A DNA stretch of 64,000 nt, taken from the NCBI RefSeq assembly GCF_022682495.2, contig NC_071390.1, forward strand, positions 169,161,220 through 169,225,219. The letters are read 5' to 3'. This DNA comes from Desmodus rotundus (taxonomy: Eukaryota > Chordata > Mammalia > Chiroptera > Phyllostomidae). The notes under the pieces were generated by a model, which was not told the origin of the DNA, searched no databases, and was given only the letters and a program-made list of their open reading frames with translations. Within the stretch, counting starts at the first letter, position 1, and each line of letters begins with the position of its first letter. Shown here in pieces: positions 47,263-58,611 of this stretch. The translations under genes were made by a program, and so were the position numbers.

Positions 47263-49554
47263 AGTTTCTTCAGATCCTGGCAAGATTAGAGAATTACTAA
47301 TTTATAATTATCCTTGGTTTTGATGGGATGCTAATGTATTCTTTAAAACTGCCAGTGATTTTATATGTAGTAATTCTCAGGCTAGAAATAGCTTGAAAAT
47401 GTATGAATCTTTGTCAAGGAAACAAATATTATCAGTTCGTCTTTCATGTATTGGGGTCCTCAGTAATAATCACCTTGGTGATTTGTAACACACTTTCAAG
47501 TGTTCTAATACTGCGTAGTGTTCCTGGACAACTTGGCTTCTCCGTTCCTAGCTCAGTTGTCTGCTCAGACTTTCCCATGTAGAAGAGGGACTGGGTCACC
47601 ATTCAGTTTAGTGACAGGCTGTTGTAGACACTGGCGGCAGAGACTTTCTGGATCACACTGTTTGCTACTGTGAATGGCAGTCTCTCTTTTTCTTCTCGTG
47701 GGCATCTCCTAGTGGCCATTTTTGGACAGTGCACTTAGTAATGTTTTGATCATAGGATCACAAAGCCTATATCTGTTTACCAGTATAATTAAAAATGATT
47801 TTGATTCAGATTTCGGCTTTACCTCTTTTATTTGGGATCTTTAACATCTTAACTATCCTAATTTTCTCAACTGTCCTAAATAGTCTTATGTTCTCAAGAA
47901 TTCTTTGCCATCAGGATAGGTTTTTCATATCTTATTTGTTCTCCCTGAACCAGGGGCCTATGAACGCTAACCAACATTTGACCCACAGGCCCCATTTACC
48001 CAGTGCTGGTTTGTTTGTTTTATTTAATGCTGGAAAGCTAAGAATGATTGGAAAGTTGTTTAATGGTTAGTGGTTAATGAGTACCTACATCATGGCCTCG
48101 GTTTGCCTCTTGGCACATGAAGCCTGAAATACTTACTCTCTGGCAGGGGTTTGCTTGCTCTTGGGCAGGTCAGTTTGTTGTGACAACCCTGGAGAAGCAG
48201 AGCCTCTGACCAGGGACGTAGGACGTGTGCTTTTCTCCAGTCGTGACTTTGAACTAGGAGTCATTGGCCTCTGTTTCAAAACCCGCTTTCTTTTTCATAC
48301 TATGTCACATTCACTTGGCTTTGGAAAAATGCTGATTTCTTTTAGACATAGATATGATATACAACATACAGTATATTTTGGGAACTGAATGGGCACTTTG
48401 ATGTCTTACTAGATAATACCCAGGTGCCTCTTGCATTACTCTCTGCCAAGGTCATTGGAAGGCACACACCCTCCTCTGACCCTTACCCCAAACCTGACGG
48501 GTTGGTGGCGTCTCCAGCTGCAACTGCCCCCAAATCACACAGCTAGCAAGGAAGTGGCCGCGTGTCACTGGGCGCCGTTCCCAGAGGAATGCAAAGCAGC
48601 CAGTGCATGGAACTGGCCCGGAGGCTAAATCCTAGGTATTCAAAGTTTGTTCTGTTATTCATTCTGCACAGAAATAGTCACGTCGCATAGGAATTGAGGG
48701 AGAATGTGTCTACCCTTAACTAGTATCTCACTGGTTCTCATTGCCCCAATTTTTTTTTTTTCATTTTCCCACTAACAATCTGGACTGCTACCAGAACGCA
48801 AATACATTGAGACCACATGCCACAGACTAGTCTTGCAGGCATCTTACAAGGGCCAGTTGTTCCAAACTCTTAGTGATAGGCTTTTGTTCACCCACTGTCA
48901 GCCCTCAAGGGCTGTGACTACATTCTACGTTTTCCTGAGTATCCGGGGCTTGGCATAGCGCCCAGTCATGGTGGGCACGCACTCAGCCTTTGTCAAAGGC
49001 GTAGATGCGTTCCCGGTTTGAGGCTCCCTGCAGCGCAGTGGAGCACGCGTTTGCAATGTCGTGCCGTCCGCTTCCCATTAACTGGGATGTCTGTCGGGCT
49101 CTGGGGGTCTCTCTTCATCATTTGGTATGGTGAGGGGCTGGTTATGGTGTTCTGGTAGGTCCGTTTAGATCTGAAATCATAAACTGCGAACTTCTGATTC
49201 TTTCAGGGGATGATTCGCCCCTTCTTTCCTACATTATTGAGGCCGTCATCAGTTTTCCTGCCTGTTGTCTGTTCACATCCTTTTTTTTTAATCTAGCCTG
49301 TCTCCTCTCAGGTGTTGTCTCAAGCTTTTTGCAAAGATAATTTAGTGGTGGGGTGTGGCGAGCCGACAGCTTCAAATCCTACCACCCCAGTTCTCGGGCA
49401 TGGCGGCTGATGCCGGGGTGGAGGCTTCTTCCCGGCCTATGTTGGTCCTTTACAAGGAAGGAAGCCTTAAGACGTCTGTTGTTTCCTTTTTTGGAGGTGC
49501 TGTCTATACTGTGGGTGGCGGGGGGCATAGACTAGGCAGCCACCCTCCTCCAGA

Positions 49555-49710
49555 TCTACTCCTTAAGCAGTTAACCTCTTCGTGCCTCAGTTTTTCAGGC
49601 TATAAAATGGGGCTAATCCTATGATCTAGCTCCTGGGGTTATTCTGCAAAGGGCCTGCACAGTGCCCAGGTTATGGCAAATGCCATGTAAGTGGCCGGCT
49701 GTTACTGTTC
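49555..49710 (-). repeat. MIR
   Basis: AACCTCTTCGTGCCTCAGTT, GGCTATAAAATGGGGCTAAT, CTCCTGGGGTTATTCTGCAA and CACAGTGCCCAGGTTATGGC are the complement of the MIR 5' half. Confidence 0.8.
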
Positions 49711-49739
49711 ACGCTAACTGATTTTTGAGCCCTTCTCTC

Positions 49740-49895
49740 CCCTAACCGTGCTGCCCTTACCTTCCTCAGACATTGCTGTGATCTCGTTGTTCTCCTGTCG
49801 CCCCTGTGACTTTCAGCTCTTCAAGGACAAGAACCACATCTTACCTTTATGTCCCCAGGCGTCCCAGTGTTTGGTCCATTCATATTTGTTGAACT
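49740..49895 (-). repeat. L2 3'-end remnant
   Basis: TGTGACTTTCAGCTCTTCAA, GGACAAGAACCACATCTTAC, CCCCAGGCGTCCCAGTGTTT and TCATATTTGTTGAACTTGA are the complement of the L2 terminus. Confidence 0.65.
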
Positions 49896-50137
49896 TGACT
49901 GCAGGTGGTTAGCCAGGTCTGGTTAGGCTCTGTTAACTCAGAGATGCTGCTGTCTTCTGCCGTGTCAGCTGGTGAATATGCAGAGTGGTAAGGGAGATGA
50001 AAGGACGTTGAAGAGGGTGAAGTCCGCTTGGCCCTTGTAAATCACCCACACGCAGGCTCCTGTTCTCTCTCCATTGGCCTCATGGCACTTTAATAGAGCA
50101 GGTGTAGGGCAACAGTAGTACAGTGTAGCATGCACGT

Positions 50138-50212
50138 GTATGTGTTCACACACACCCTATACACGTATGTGTGTGTATATATGTGTGTGTATACACATAT
50201 ATACATACCATA
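50138..50212. repeat. alternating GT/AC tract
   Basis: ACGTGTATGTGTTCACACAC, then GTGTGTGTATATATGTGTGT and ATACACATATATACATAC: alternating purine-pyrimidine with local self-complementarity, 200 bases before the TM1 exon. Confidence 0.85.
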
Positions 50213-50409
50213 AGTAGGTAACACAGTGGAAGTTAGAAAGGCAAAGTAAGGTGTGAGGAAAAAAGCACAACACATTAGTCCTTGAATAGTGAAGAAATGT
50301 AAGGATTGGAGTTTTGTTTATCTGTGGGTTTTAGTTACTAGAGAAAATCGCAGTAGTTCTGCATCCAGAAACATGCAGCTGGAATGATGCTTTTCTTCCC
50401 CCCACTCAG

Positions 50410-50534
50410 GATTTGACGGGATCTGAACTCTACACTCAGGCTGCCAGCCTCCTGCACCCTGTGGTTTACACCACGGCCATCATTCTTCTCCTGTGCCTCT
50501 TAGCGGTCATTGTCAGTTACCTGTACCACCACAG
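50410..50534 (+). CDS. ADGRA3: ADGRA3 exon: transmembrane helix 1
   Basis: A 125-base exon, acceptor CCCCCACTCAG and strong donor GTAAGG. It encodes DLTGSELYTQAASLLHPVVY, then TTAIILLLCLLAVIVSYLYH and H. The hydrophobic run from VVYTTAI to VSYLY is about 22 residues, a clear TM1 directly after the GPS exon. The last two bases plus T of the next exon give the serine of HHSLIRISL, the start of intracellular loop 1. It is separated from the GPS exon by 8.5 kb of intron. Confidence 0.96.
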
Positions 50535-51641
50535 GTAAGGACTGAAGCTTAACGAGTGGAGGACTTTGATTTAGAGGAGTTTCTTTCACATTTAATTAGG
50601 ATAACTCTTGAGTTGTATACCACGGCCTGTTCCCAAAGTGACAACAGTTACTTTAGAATACATACTACAAGCTTTGTTCATTCTGTGAAGTTTGAGGCAT
50701 AAATAATTAATACAGGAGATGGTCAGTTCATCTTTTACAGCAGCCAGTCAGTGTTCTGGGTGGGTATCAGGCAGAGGACGTGGGAAGTCTGTGTGGGAGG
50801 CTGGGAGGTCGGGCAGGGAGCAACCAGGGGGTGAGGTCACGTGGAGGCTTGTTACCTAGACAGGCGCCTTTGAGGACTGGACTGTAGTGTTATTTCTGGT
50901 TTATGACTTTTTCCCTGTTATGATCTTCTTTATTTTATAGATGGCATTTTTAAGAAAGTTTGTGGCATTTAAGCACAGGATATGGTTTTTGTTAATTGGA
51001 GGCAGAACTATAGAAACTTTTATTTTATGGTAGGAAATAGTGAACTGAAGGAATTCACTATGCAGAAACTTAACTCTATAAGAGGTTTTGCTAAAATGGA
51101 TTTTCCTAGAATGTATTTAAGCTGAACCTATGTGGCATTTCTTGACATTTAGTTAAGAAACAAGAGGAGAGTTTGAAATTACAATACAAGAAAGAAAGAA
51201 AGACTTCAGCATTTTATTAGGAAAGGCCAAGAAGAAAGGCACTGAGAAGTAGCAGGTCAGGGAAACAGAGATCGGCACCTTACAGAAATCTCTAGGAAGC
51301 AAACAAGTAATTCACCTGTCATAAGACATCGGAACTAACAAAAGCACTCCCGTGTTTCTTATTATAGAGAATTCCTTTAGCCTTTAGTGGGGGCAGTAAT
51401 TCCGTATATAACTTGTCTTTTTTTGTGCGTCAAGTTAAATGTTAAGAATCTGTACTGAGTTAAATGATTTCTCGAAACGTGTGTGTGTCTGTCTGTCTGA
51501 TAGTATTTGTTTTTTTAAACGTGTAAACATTGAAATTTGGCGTTTTATGCTGTTGGAATAGTTAACTTGAAGGGACATATTATAGTGTCTTGCTTCAAAT
51601 TACAAGTCTGAATATAAATATTTTCCTTTTTCTTTTAACAG
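50535..51641 (+). other. intron between TM1 and TM2
   Basis: An 1107-bp intron in which I recognise no repeat apart from a short TGTGTGTCTGTCTGTCTG run at 51480-51500. No exon seen. Confidence 0.7.
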
Positions 51642-51765
51642 TCTGATTCGAATCAGCCTCAAGGGCTGGCACATGCTTGTGAACTTGTGCTTCCACATTT
51701 TCCTGACCTGTGTGGTCTTTGTGGGAGGGATAACCCAAACCAGAAATCCCAGCGTTTGCCAAGCG
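51642..51765 (+). CDS. ADGRA3: ADGRA3 exon: intracellular loop 1, TM2, extracellular loop 1
   Basis: A 124-base exon, acceptor TCTTTTAACAG, donor GTAAGT, ending in phase 0. It encodes [20 protein letters not shown], then [19 protein letters not shown] and [23 protein letters not shown] is TM2, with the LxxNLC core common to adhesion GPCRs. The SVCQA cysteine is the TM3-top cysteine expected to pair with extracellular loop 2. Extracellular loop 1 reads RNPS, which has a proline and is not an N-glycosylation sequon. Confidence 0.95.
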
Positions 51766-52444
51766 GTAAGTCCTAGTGAAAAACCGAAATGGAAAAAAGT
51801 ACTGATATTGGAAAGTAATTTCATATGTTGCATAAACTACAAAAGGAAAATTGTTTCCTTAAAGGTTTTCTCTTCTTTAAGTTGAACTGAATGTCACTTA
51901 AACAGTTTGCCGGTGTACTGTAGGTTTTGCAATGTCAATTCGTAATGGAATATATGACTTACAGAGCTGGTCTCTTTATCTGTGGGAGTTCAATGCTACT
52001 TGTTATGTCTGTTATAATGCTGAGCACTTAATTTAAAATTTTACCAAATCCTGACTTTGGCTGAAGGGGAAGTGGCATTTACTGACAGTAGGAATTTAAA
52101 AATTATTTCGTTTGTTGATGAAAACAAAAGGAAATAGAAAAAGATGTAACTGTAAGACATAAAAAGAAGCTTCTTAGGTGTGGTAAATATGAAGAATGAA
52201 AAATAGTAAACTTTTAATTTCAAATAAATTATTATGTAGGTAGCCTTAGTAAGTAGTATTCTTGCTGAATAAGTATAAAAAATTGATGCTATTTAATATA
52301 TGAATAGAAAATATGTAAATTTTTATACCTGTATTTGCATATTGTTTTGATATGCACGACAGTAAGCAACATAGTAATTAAGAGTTCAGACTGCCTAGAT
52401 TTGGATCTCAGTTCTATTTACTAACTGTTTTTATAAGCAATTTA

Positions 52445-52603
52445 TTTATCCTTTTTTAAACTCCAAAAAACATATAACAAGATGCAAATTAACACTTAAC
52501 ACATTTTTCAGTGTGCAGTATAGTATCCACTGTAAGTATAGCAGATCCCCAGAACTTTTGCATCTTGCATGATTAAAACTCTTCCCCCATTGGCTAGCAA
52601 TGA

Positions 52604-52634
<31 letters not shown>

Positions 52635-52975
52635 CTCCTGGCAGCCTCCCTTCTACTTCCTGTCTCTCTCTCACCTTCACTAATAGACACCTCCTTACAT
52701 TGGAATCAGGAAGTAGTTTTCCTTCCTTGACTGCCTCGCTTCACTTAGCATGCTGTCCTCAAAGTTCGTTCATATTGTGTGTGTGTCAGGACGGCCTTCT
52801 TTTTAAATAGCTGCATAAGATCCCATTTCGTGCGTATACCACATTTTCTTTATCCACTCGGCCTGCCAGTAGACATGGAGGTGGTTTCCACCTCTCAGCT
52901 CTGTGAATAATGCTACAAGGTACATAGGACTGTGGGTATCTCACTGAAGTCCTCATTTCAATACTTTTCTGCGTT
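52445..52975 (-). mobile_element. old L1 3' fragment containing poly(C)
   Basis: Complement of an L1MA/MB-like 3' region: TCAGTGTGCAGTATAGTATC, GCAGATCCCCAGAACTTTTG, GGCTCCTGGCAGCCTCCCTT, CGCTTCACTTAGCATGCTGT, ATCCACTCGGCCTGCCAGTA and ATAATGCTACAAGGTACATA are in the right antisense order. The C-rich stretch of the element has become an uninterrupted C29. Confidence 0.75.
52604..52632 (+). repeat. C29 homopolymer
   Basis: Twenty-nine consecutive C residues. The complement is G29, which can form G-quadruplex; the C strand can form an i-motif. The count may be affected by sequencing error. Confidence 0.9.
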
Positions 52976-53129
52976 TCAGTTTTCTCACCTGTAATTTGGG
53001 AATAATAGAGTGTGTGTCAGGTGGAATGATTATTTATATAAAAAAGACCCTATTTACAGGAAAATTATTTGAAATAATAGGAAAGTATAGCACAGAGTGA
53101 ATATAAGTTTATTATTAAAAAATTTTCTG

Positions 53130-55110
53130 CTATTATGCAGAACTGCAATTAGGAGAAAATATAATTAATGAAAAGATACCATTTATATGGTATCAAAGAA
53201 TAGCAAGTACTTAGAAATGATAAATGATGTCCAAGATTTACAGGTTAAATTTTAGTATGAAATAAGAAGACCTCCATGGAAAGATACACGAGGCCCAAAG
53301 ATAGTAAGAGTTACCGACAGAACGGGGCAAGTTCTGCTAAGATGACTCGAATACCCTCCACTCCGCTTGGCAGGTGCCAAAGAATTCCATAGAACAGGGC
53401 AGGTTGGACAGCAGTACTGGTATGTGACCAGTCCCAGGTACAGGAAAATGCCTCGGATGCTTGACCAGGTCCAGACAATGGCCTGTTCCAGGAACCCGCT
53501 CGCTGTGGGACACGGGAGAGGGACCGGGTTGTGTGGGCAGGAAAGCACCCGTAGGACAGATCAGTCTCTGAGTGGGCGAGAGGAAGTAGTCTCCATTCTG
53601 GCCCCAGTCTAGCTCGTGGGTCCGGCAGCAATCACAGTCTTCTCTCTTCCACAAATGGTTTTAGGATTTATGTAAAAGTAAAGGACCAAAGATAGCCAGG
53701 ACCCTTCTGAAAAAGAAGAGTGGGGAGGTAGTGCTGCTGGTCATCAGGGCTAATTAAGGTACTGCAATTGCAACTGTAACACTTGGGTTCGGGATCGTAA
53801 ATTGGCCGATGCGGTGGAATAGACGGGCCAGAAGCAGATGCGTGTGGCACTTTGGTGTGAGACAGAGGTTGGGTGCAGAGAGCCCACTGTGAGCTAAACA
53901 GAGCCGGGAAAAGTCTGCTGGGAAGAAAATGAAAGTGGACCTACACCTCGTGCCCTAGTTAAAAATAAAGATGAAGAGGACAAAAAGAACTCAGTTCTGA
54001 GTGGATTAAAACTTACACGGCCAAAACAAAATGTTAAAATTGATATTCAGTGATATTACAGTCCTTGGGACAAGGAGGGTTTCTTTTTTATGTAATTCAA
54101 TTAATGATGTATAGATATGAAATTCTTCCTTTATTGTTGTTCAGTTACAGTTGTCTCAATTTTACCATGTGGTATTAATTCATATTTAAGAAACCCTCCT
54201 CAACAAAATGAAAAGGAGGGGTTTCTTAAATATGACCCTAATAACACATTGACTAGAAAAGAGATAAAATTTGATTAAATTAAAAATAAGATCTTTTGTT
54301 AAGATTCTTTAACAAAAGTGAAAACACAAGAAGATGTTCTCCATATGTCGTACTGATAGCATTAGAATAAAAATATATTAAAAATATAATCAATGAGAAG
54401 GCCACTGAAAATGCAGTAGAAAAAAAAACATAAAAGTAAACAGACAGGGTCCGTATACACATAAAAAATGTTCATCGGTGGTCATGGAAATGCAAATGAA
54501 GACCACAGATAGTTACCATTCTCAGCCTCCCCTGTGGGCAAAACTCTAGCCTGGCAATGCCAAGCAGTGAGCAGGTGGACCCACAGGCTCTTTATGCTCG
54601 TTGTGTGTGGGAATGTCTGTGGATGACCGTGGGAGGCCGTACTTTCTCCAGGCAAGCATCCGCATACCCTGGGACCTAGCACTCCCACTCCTGGGCTCGG
54701 AGAGTAAGCTCGCCCTTACGGAACAGCGGTGTGCCTGCGAGTATGCATGTGCATATGAATATTCATCGCAGCACTATACACAGGAGCAAAGTCCTGGAAG
54801 CAACCCAAATGCCTATCACTGAGAGAGTGAATGAATAAACTGTGATATTATACAAGAGTCAAAACTAATGAATTACAACAATGCATAACTATGAATATGT
54901 CTTAGTGTCATAAATTACGTTTCCCGTTATCTTTTTTTATAACGATAAAAGTAACTAAAAGGAAACTGTACACTTTTAAGGTGGTGTGCAGTAAAACTGC
55001 CGAGAAAAGAAAGCAAGGGGACGATAAACATAGGGTAAAAGGTGATGCTTACCTTGGGTGGAGGGGACCACATGTGTCCGTGTGGGTTTTTGTCAGGGGC
55101 TTATCTTTTG
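53130..55110 (+). mobile_element. old L1 ORF2 to 3' region, interrupted
   Basis: Plus-strand L1 in pieces. About 53130-53310 and 53656-54070 match ORF2 in order (GATACCATTTATATGGTATC; AGGATTTATGTAAAAGTAAA; CTCAGTTCTGAGTGGATTAA). From about 54214 it continues (GGGGTTTCTTAAATATGACC) through AAATGCAAATGAAGACCACA and GGAAGCAACCCAAATGCCTA to GTAAAAGGTGATGCTTACCT. Two foreign or rearranged blocks lie inside (53310-53655 and 54080-54213). No frame survives. Confidence 0.75.
54181..54234. repeat. hairpin formed by an inverted copy of adjacent L1 sequence
   Basis: CATATTTAAGAAACCCTCCT (54181-54200) is the reverse complement, one base short, of AGGAGGGGTTTCTTAAATATG (54214-54234), with a 13-base loop. 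The stem extends outward imperfectly through ATGTGGTATTAATT and ACCCTAATAACACAT. A third partial copy, AAGGAGGGTTTCTT, lies in direct orientation at about 54074. Confidence 0.85.
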
Positions 55111-55189
55111 TCTTTTGTCTTGGTAGATTCTCGATATGCTTTGTTAAAAATAGCTAAGTAAATAATGAGTTAAAGACAAGCCATCCTCA

Positions 55190-55370
55190 GCCCAATCATT
55201 AACCTGTCCCATGATCCTAAGGCAGGTGATTTATCCAATATTGCATATCTGAGATATAATTTAAGATACCAGTGTGTCTAGGAATTTTTGAGAAGGTTCA
55301 ATGACGGGATAGTACCTGGCATACGGTAAGTGCTCAGTAGACATCAGCCCTTCCTCCTCTTGTTCTTAGT
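55190..55370 (-). repeat. MIR remnant
   Basis: CCCATGATCCTAAGGCAGGT, GATTTATCCAATATTGC, AAGGTTCAATGACGGGATAG and TACCTGGCATACGGTAAGTG fit the complement of MIR. Confidence 0.6.
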
Positions 55371-55559
55371 GATGAAACGACCTCTCAGCTACGCAGAACA
55401 TTTCCCTGTCTTAGGCTGTTACTGTACATTGGAAAACAACCTCATTTAGAGCCTCCAACAAGTTAGGTGCTGGATCTCACTCCGGTCGACTTAGTACCTG
55501 TACCAAAAGAAGATGGAGCTTCTGTGTTCTGATTCTCCCCTCTTCACACGGCTGACGCC

Positions 55560-55800
55560 CACTTACAGGCCCCAGTCACTGTTGCTGTTCCAGAGATACT
55601 GTCTTTCACTTCCCCTCATTATCCTGTGGACTTATTAACATTCCATGGTGCCTACAAAACTTTGTAATTGACTGGTGTTTACCTACTTATTGTCTCTGGC
55701 CTCCAAGCTCTGCAGGGGCAGGAATTACATTGATTTGATTTAAGGATCAGCACAGGACCTGACTTAGTAGGTGTTTAGCAAATATTTGTTGGGCGAATGA
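55560..55800 (-). repeat. L2-like 3' remnant
   Basis: The right part (CCAAGCTCTGCAGGGGCAGG, ACTTAGTAGGTGTTTAGCAA, ATATTTGTTGGGCGAATGA) is the complement of the L2-type terminus; the left part is less certain. Confidence 0.55.
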
Positions 55801-56324
55801 ACAAAAAGGCCTCCGTTGGCAAACAGTAGAAATCATTCAACCCTGGAGCCATTTTGAGCATAAACAATTAGGAGAGTACTTAGCACACCATGGTAGTAAT
55901 AGCCTCAATTGTATCGGAAAATATTCATTGACTTCTTGAAGCAGGTACATGCATGTATTTCACGGAGGACTTGAATAGAAAAAAAACCATTGGAAAGATG
56001 GCTGCCTTGCATTGTCCTGAATGGTATTTTATACCATTTCTAGAAAGAAAAGCAGAATTGCAGGGAGTGTTCAGGGGCTGGGACCAAGGCCCATTTGTTA
56101 AAGATTGACATGAAGCGGGGAAGTGCACGTCTTCGCGTGTTTGCCTCTGTCCTGGCCTTCAGTTTTCTCGGAGCCCTCGCCTTCTATGGAAGGCAGAGCC
56201 TCATCTTGTTATTTCTGACTCAGACACGACTCGCTTTGTTTTCCTAATGTAGTTCATACCTAATGCGGTGGGGAGCCCGCTGAACAGGGGGGGGGGGTAG
56301 GGTGCAGAAAGGAGCAGCCTCGGG

Positions 56325-56475
56325 TTCCAGACACTAGTTGGTAGGTTCCAATTCTGGGTCTTCCAGAGCAGCCTCTCTGGCTAGTCATTTAACCTCGTCA
56401 GGGCTCAGTGTTTCGGGTCTAAAATAATGAGTTGGGCTAGTTAAGTGATCAGGAAAGTTCTTCCATCTCTAGAAC
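56325..56475 (-). repeat. MIR remnant
   Basis: TTCCAATTCTGGGTCTTCCA, GCTAGTCATTTAACCTCGTC, AGGGCTCAGTGTTTCGGGTC, AATAATGAGTTGGGCTAGTT and AGGAAAGTTCTTCCATC are the complement of MIR in order. Confidence 0.7.
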
Positions 56476-57049
56476 TGAACCCTAATGTGCACATATTTTG
56501 CACACAGTTTTCTATGTGCCTGTAATCGGTATGGTCTCGTCTGTCTTGTCTCCATTGTAGAACTCCTCCCGTATTTTATGAACAGTGTGCCCAGGTCCTG
56601 GCATAGTTTTCACCCCACAACGATTGGGTTAGGTTATGAAAGGAGCCATCAGCGAGGTATCTCCCACTGCGGTTCATAAGTTGGTCCTAGGTGGTACCTT
56701 GGGTGCTTTCTAGAACTTTTAACTCTCTTTCACAAAAGGAGCCGAGTGAGCAATAATAGAGTTACAGGGCCTGTGGACTCCAGGTTGGAAGGGATCTGGG
56801 TTCCCAGTCATGATGTGCCACCAAAGAATTGCTTAGTCGTTAATTTTCCGGTCCCTGCTTTCCTTGGCTGTGAGGGGATTTGGCTGGATCTCATCTTAGT
56901 GACCTTGTGGCTCTACCACTCCGTGATTTAATCAACTAAATATAGTACCAGCTGACCGTCCGAGGTGTCCTCCCCTATCTGTTATCTCACAGACTGCTGC
57001 GATGGCACGTGAGGTGCACTGGGGAAAGTTTAATCAGGGAATAGTGTGC

Positions 57050-57235
57050 GCTTTCTACTTACCAATGACTGCAAATCTATTATCTTAACTTTCATATTAA
57101 TCCTAGAACGCACTTGTTCCTCCTGTATTTTGTAAGTAAAGAAATAGCATCTAACAGACTGAACTCACTTGCCCCGAATCGCTGGGCCTGCTGGGTGGCA
57201 GAGGCATGATGTAAATGCCAGTCTCTGACTGGGAG
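57050..57235 (+). repeat. MIR remnant
   Basis: TTATCTTAACTTTCATATTA, TTTTGTAAGTAAAGAAATAG and GAACTCACTTGCCCCGAATC, then GGGTGGCAGAGGCATGATG fit a plus-strand MIR core. Confidence 0.6.
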
Positions 57236-57317
57236 CATCCCTCGCTCCCCATCACTGGGCTTTACTCCTTAGTGAGAACCAGCATGGATAATGAAAGGGG
57301 TATGAGCTTGGGAAACC

Positions 57318-58229
57318 AAAGATACTGAAGCCTTTCAGTTACACAATTGTTACCAATAGTGGGATTTTAGGGGTCTGATGTCATCAGTCACGAAAGCAAA
57401 TCACCAAATATTCCATAAGAACCGGATGAAAGGAGGCTGATGTTCTGAGTTGTGGTCCTGCAGCCAACCCTGTGACCTCTGCCGGAGGATGACTTGTTTC
57501 AGCCTCAATCTCCTTGTCTGTAACTCAAGGTTATTAACACTAACTGAACGATGATGCTAGGAAGATAGAATGGAAGCACATACAAAACTATCTAATACAC
57601 TTTGGGGCATATGTCAGGCATTCCGTAGGGGCAGCTGTTAGTATTTTAATTTTGGATGCATTCATATGTGATTATATGAGCATTAGAAATCATCTTTTGC
57701 ACACTTGCTATGCATGCTGCACTATCTTATGTTTTTTGATGGTTAAAAATACAATTGTTATAATTTATGGCCTCCAGTAGAGGAGAGTTTATGGTTACAT
57801 ACCTATATGTAAAATACAGTCCTTTAGAATAATTAATTTATATCCATTTTTCATCTTTGGAAATTTATGTCCCGAGGTAGGTGACTTAAGTAATAATCTG
57901 TTGCATTTAATGAATTATTTACGTGCCCTATGAATTAGATTACCTATTGCCAAACCATTTATAAACTTTTCACATGTATTTTTGACTTACTTGGCAGAGA
58001 TTGTGATAAGGAAGTTGTATTTGAAGTGTAGCCCAAGTATCTGATTGCAAATACAATAGGAGGTATCTCATTCCAAAAGATAGGAATACCTTCTGTACAA
58101 GGTCTAGCTTCCTCCTTTACGCTAGTTCTTGTGGGATATTTGGTGATTTGCTTACGTGACTGATGACATCAGACCCCTAAAATTCCACTATTGGTAACAA
58201 TTGTTTAACTGAAAGGCTTCAGTATCTTT
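57318..58229. repeat. 119-bp inverted repeat, arms 675 bp apart
   Basis: The left arm 57318-57436 begins AAAGATACTGAAGCCTTTCA; the right arm 58111-58229 carries the same sequence on the minus strand. By eye 109 of 119 positions agree, with half of the mismatches in the last 15 bases. Both arms stop sharply at the same points, so the unit is a discrete 119-bp module. The 674-bp spacer has no recognised repeat. I do not recognise the module. Confidence 0.9.
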
Positions 58230-58333
58230 TAAGTATGAACAATTCTCTGGAAACTTTGAAATGTCTTAGAAAACACTTCAAAATCTAAAGGTTGAGTTTT
58301 CCCTCTTAGGTCTAAAACACGAAAATTCTCCTG

Positions 58334-58556
58334 TATTTGTGAGCCTGTTTCTATTTTTTGTTTTGTTTTGTTTTGTTTTTTAGATTTCACATGTACGTGA
58401 AATCATACAGCATTTGTCTTTCTCTGTGCGACGGATTTTACTTACCTATAGCTCTGTCCATGTTGTGGCAAATGGCAAGATTTCGCTCTTTTCTATGGCT
58501 GAGTAATATTCTACGTATTGCATTGTGTACGTTACAATTGCTAGAATGCAGTAATA

Positions 58557-58611
<55 letters not shown>

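Larger units (their letters stand above)
41918..50409 (+). other. 8.5-kb intron between GPS and TM1
   Basis: From 41918 to 44800 I recognise no repeat: the sequence is AT-rich and looks unique, a candidate for conserved noncoding DNA. It then holds a MIR (44815-45010), old L1 debris (45545-46560), another ancient repeat (46565-46900), a (TA)n (47218-47259), a MIR (49555-49710), an L2 end (49740-49895) and a GT/AC-alternating tract (50138-50212). From 47270 to 49330 I see nothing certain. Confidence 0.7.
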
